Shown: in pieces, positions 62,101-64,000 of the stretch
Layout: the number at the start of each line of letters is the position of its first letter
How positions within the stretch are numbered: position 1 is the first letter of the stretch
Source: Mycolicibacter senuensis
GTDB lineage: Bacteria > Actinomycetota > Actinomycetes > Mycobacteriales > Mycobacteriaceae
Length of the DNA: 64,000 nucleotides
NCBI RefSeq assembly: GCF_002101885.1
Contig: NZ_LQPS01000043.1
Coordinates: 558,001 to 622,000 of the forward strand
Direction of reading: 5' to 3'
Notes under the pieces: model-generated
Told to the model about the DNA's origin: nothing
The model's input: the letters and a program-made list of their open reading frames with translations, nothing else
Database searches by the model: none
Program-made: the position numbers and the translations under genes

Positions 62101-63948
62101 GGCCAGGTCGGTGCCGGTGATGATGTCGGCGCTCCACGGGGTGGCCGCCTGCGGGTCGTCGAGCGCCACCCCGACATCGGCGATGGCCAGCGCGGCCAGC
62201 GTGTCGGTGGAGGCGAAGTCGCGGTGCAGCGCGCTGATCAGCAGGACCGGCCCGCGGTCGGCGCGCAGCTCACGGACCAGCTTCAACAGCGGGGTGCCGG
62301 GGGGATGACTGGCTGCGACGCTGCCGGTCAGATCCTGGGTGCCGGCCACATGGCGCAGTACCACCCGCGCCCCGGTGCGGTGCGCGGTCTGCAACAGTGG
62401 CACCGCGAACGGGTCGACCTCCCAGCCGACCTTGACCCGGCCGACGGTCTCGCCGTCGACGACCAGATCGGCACGCTCCAGCCCCTGCACCGGAGCCGCC
62501 GACGGCTGCGCGCGGACCCAGCGCAGTCGGGCGCCGGTGGCCGGCAGCTCGTCGGGGTCCGGGTCGGGGGCCTGCTCGCCGTGGAGCAGGGCGTCGGCGA
62601 CCTCGTAGACGCGGTCCTCGTCCCAGCCGGGCAGGTCGCCGCGGGCGTGCAGCACCGCGCGGGCGTCCCCGCGCAGTGCCGCCCCGTCGATGACGATCAC
62701 CTTCACCCGGTCCAGCCGGCGCAGCGCGCCCGGATCCAACACCAGCTGCCCGGCGTCGGCCAGGCCACGCCCGAGCACCGCGCCGAACGCCTGCCGGCCC
62801 AGGTATGCCCCCTTGGGGACCCCGGCCAGCACCGCGCCGGCGGCTTCGTTTGCGCCCCCGCCGGCCAGCAGCGCGCCCGCGGCGGCGATCAGCGACGCGT
62901 TGGCGGCCTGGTCGGCGTACTCCTCCACCGGCCCGGACATCGATCCCTTGGCGGTGTCGATGGCCGAGTCGATGGCGCCGTCGACCACCACGTGTGAGGC
63001 CTCCCCGGCCGCGGTGGCCGCCGAGTGGTGCCGGGCGGTGTGCGAGCCGGCCCCGGCCGAGGAGATGATCGGAACCACCGCGGCCTGCGGTCGTCGCGGT
63101 GACGCCAGCTGCCGTTCCCGATCTTCCCAGCGGCGGCGGTGTGCGGCGGCCTCGGAGATCTGCAGGCCGCGCTGGGCCAGGTCCACCAGCGGGGTGCCTA
63201 CCGCCTGGGTGAGCCCATTGGTCACCGCGGTGGAGGCGGCCAGCGCGAGGTCGGTGCCGACCCGACCGAGCCGTGATTCCAGCATCGACACGATGCGCGG
63301 CTGGTTGCTGACGACGGCGGCGGCGCCGCGGGCCGCCAGCGGTGCGACCGGTAGTTTGCCCACCCAGCCGGTCACCGCGGCGCCGATGGCCACCACGTCC
63401 ATCGCGGCTGCGGTCAGCGGCACCAGCAGCGCCAGCGGGTTTCCCGGATCGGCGAACGGCGCGGTGCGCGGTGCCGATTGCGGACGTGGGCGGCCCAGCT
63501 CCTTGGTTATCGCGGTCACCGTGTCGCAGACCGCGCGCAGCACCCGGTCGCTGTCGGCGCCCGGCGCCAGGTCGACCACCAACCGGCCCAGGGCACTCTC
63601 GATGTGGGCGCTGGCCACGCCGGGAATGTTGCGGACCGGCTGCTCGACGGAGTCGGCGTGCTCATACCAGCGCGAGAACGGCAGCAGCCGTTCCAGGTCC
63701 AGGTGCACGCGGCGCCCGCTGCGCCAGCGCACCGGTAGCGCCGTGCCGTTGCCGGAGTCGCCCAGGAACCGCCCGGCGGTCTGGCTGACCGTCTCGACCA
63801 CCGGGCCGAGGATCGTCTGCATGGTGTCGGTGGCGCTGTCGCGTAACCAGGAGGTGCTTTCGGCGGCACTGTTCACGCCGGCTCGCAGCACCTGCACCGC
63901 GCCACCGGTGATGCCACCGACGACGGTGGCTACACCCGGGACCATCAT
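59152..63948 (-). CDS. giant P-type cation ATPase (CtpI/CtpH-like)
   Basis: A 1598-residue ATPase. The last ~870 residues hold the P-type core: TGESLPVDK near 889, the phosphorylation loop DKTGTLTE near 1045, GDGANDAAAIR near 1323 and C-terminal membrane helices. The preceding ~700 residues are unusual and found in mycobacterial CtpI/CtpH. They contain hydrophobic patches, an HMA-like segment (IPGVASAHIESALGRLVVDL, about 108-127) and a degenerate P-type-like region (VKVIVIDGAALRG near 415). Length fits CtpI (about 1632) or CtpH (about 1539); I cannot choose, and the ion is unknown. The start is the ATG at 63948, with AGGTGAGG just upstream. Confidence 0.85.
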   Translation of the reverse strand: MMVPGVATVVGGITGGAVQVLRAGVNSAAESTSWLRDSATDTMQTILGPVVETVSQTAGRFLGDSGNGTALPVRWRSGRRVHLDLERLLPFSRWYEHADSVEQPVRNIPGVASAHIESALGRLVVDLAPGADSDRVLRAVCDTVTAITKELGRPRPQSAPRTAPFADPGNPLALLVPLTAAAMDVVAIGAAVTGWVGKLPVAPLAARGAAAVVSNQPRIVSMLESRLGRVGTDLALAASTAVTNGLTQAVGTPLVDLAQRGLQISEAAAHRRRWEDRERQLASPRRPQAAVVPIISSAGAGSHTARHHSAATAAGEASHVVVDGAIDSAIDTAKGSMSGPVEEYADQAANASLIAAAGALLAGGGANEAAGAVLAGVPKGAYLGRQAFGAVLGRGLADAGQLVLDPGALRRLDRVKVIVIDGAALRGDARAVLHARGDLPGWDEDRVYEVADALLHGEQAPDPDPDELPATGARLRWVRAQPSAAPVQGLERADLVVDGETVGRVKVGWEVDPFAVPLLQTAHRTGARVVLRHVAGTQDLTGSVAASHPPGTPLLKLVRELRADRGPVLLISALHRDFASTDTLAALAIADVGVALDDPQAATPWSADIITGTDLAAAVRILSALPVAKRASESAVRLAQGGSTLAGLLLVAGNPRGAAGPLALRRWLNPVNAAGAAALVTGTLSARKVLRQPDPTPQPLTAWHALDPEIVYSRLTGSARPLAVEIGPPTWRRTLEDVADHPVLAPLRGPANRVGKLLAATREELADPLTPILAVGAAASAIFGSNIDALLVAGVMAANALVGGAQRLRAEAAVAELFAEQDTLARRVVLPPVATTQRRLDAARNGRRTVTLTAKSLRPGDVIDLAAPDVVPADARLLTAEDLEVDESLLTGESLPVDKQVDPVAVGDPERASMLFEGSAIVAGHARAIVVATGAGTAARRALSAIADVDTAAGVQARLRELTAKVLPLTLAGGAAVTGLALLHRASLRQAFADGVAIAVAAVPEGLPLVATLAQLAAAQRLSKHGVLVRTPRAVEALGRIDTVCFDKTGTLTENRLKVVCSVPPTTAGADDTGSLDTRTLRAAARACTQPRDGQGHAHATDEAILTAAAAVADEADSAWTVLAEVPFESSRGYAATIGRTDTAPPILLLKGAPEVVLPRCEFADPDGDYERAEELVSGLAEQGLRVLAVAQQRWELPTAEESDTDADAVDAAAHDLELLGFVGLADTVRPSARPLIEALVEANHKVVLITGDHPVTARAIARQLGLPPDAPEVTGAELAVLDEEGFTNLAAGAQVFARVTPEQKVQIVAALQRSGQVTAMVGDGANDAAAIRMADVGVGVSGRGSSAARGAADIVLTEDDLGVLLDALVEGRGMWTGVRDAVGVLVGGNVGEVLFTIIGTALGSGRAPVGTRQLLLVNLLTDMFPALAVAVTPQYPQPDDTDAESDRAEEEAERAHQRAILSAPAPSLDTSLMRHIITRGVITAAGATGAWAIGRWTPGTERRTATMGLTALVGTQLVQTLLTRRHSPLVVATALGSAVVLVGIVQTPVVSQFFGCTPLGPVAWAGVGAATGAATALSVLAPSLVASTIGVADVDPG

Positions 63949-63951
63949 TGC

Positions 63952-64000
63952 CTCACCTCTCGGGGGATGTCGTCTTCAATAGCCGGTTGACGTTCTCCCC
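63952..64000 (-). CDS. possible C-terminal end of a gene upstream of the ATPase
   Basis: The minus-strand frame from the window edge reads GENVNRLLKTTSPER and stops with TGA at 63954-63952, three bases before the ATPase start. The tight spacing suggests an operon. Only 15 residues are visible, so the protein cannot be identified and the frame may be chance. Confidence 0.3.

Overview
The window is high-GC actinobacterial DNA from a mycobacterium (Mycobacterium sensu lato). The evidence is long collinearity with the M. tuberculosis metK-to-suf chromosome segment as I know it, two PPE proteins, LprG/P55, MptB, a CtpI/CtpH-type giant ATPase, and GTG/leaderless starts. The species cannot be named from the sequence. 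No rRNA, tRNA, CRISPR, insertion sequence or prophage is seen, and almost all DNA is coding.

Layout. 1-9.3 kb: metK, a flavin monooxygenase, an HSL-type esterase, a YhhN membrane protein, a DUF1023 hydrolase, a helicase-degenerate PriA, and an Acg-type nitroreductase. 9.4-11.9 kb: a tandem universal stress protein and an Rv2004c-like kinase/ATPase, which look like a dormancy module. 11.9-21.3 kb: fmt-rsmB-rpe-ribD, then p55/lprG on the other strand, then ribE, ribBA, ribH and a small PH-like membrane protein (riboflavin synthesis). 21.3-26.4 kb: uvrC-rapZ-yvcK-whiA, tightly coupled. 26.4-28.8 kb: a broken GT39 glycosyltransferase remnant and a DUF3556-like membrane protein. 28.9-32.2 kb: gap-pgk-tpiA-secG. 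32.2-39.2 kb, minus strand: the pentose-phosphate operon tkt-tal-zwf-opcA-pgl plus a coiled-coil protein. 39.3-46.3 kb: ctaB, two tandem PPE genes behind a Zur-like box, qor, a shortened ATP-grasp-like protein, and ctaA. 46.3-49.8 kb: ABC permease, ABC ATPase and mptB on the minus strand. 49.9-56.4 kb: sufR-B-D-C-S-U-T (SufB has no intein). 56.4-64 kb: a rubredoxin-like/MBL protein, a Tat-lipoprotein amidohydrolase preceded by a leaderless small ORF, and the P-type ATPase.

How it works together. Central carbon flow (glycolytic trunk plus oxidative pentose phosphate), one-carbon/SAM, flavin and haem-A/cytochrome maturation, Fe-S assembly and envelope glycan/lipid transport are all present as compact operons with 1-4 base stop/start overlaps. 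The points most worth a second look are a family of MIRU-like elements lying exactly at stop/start ATGA junctions, a Zur-like box in front of the tandem PPE-PPW genes, a 19-codon leaderless small ORF coupled to the amidohydrolase, about fifteen promoters of the form TAnnnT-N6..8-start codon, and several degenerate or truncated enzymes (PriA, ATP-grasp, MBL, GT39). I see no wholly novel multi-gene system; the unusual features are these smaller ones.
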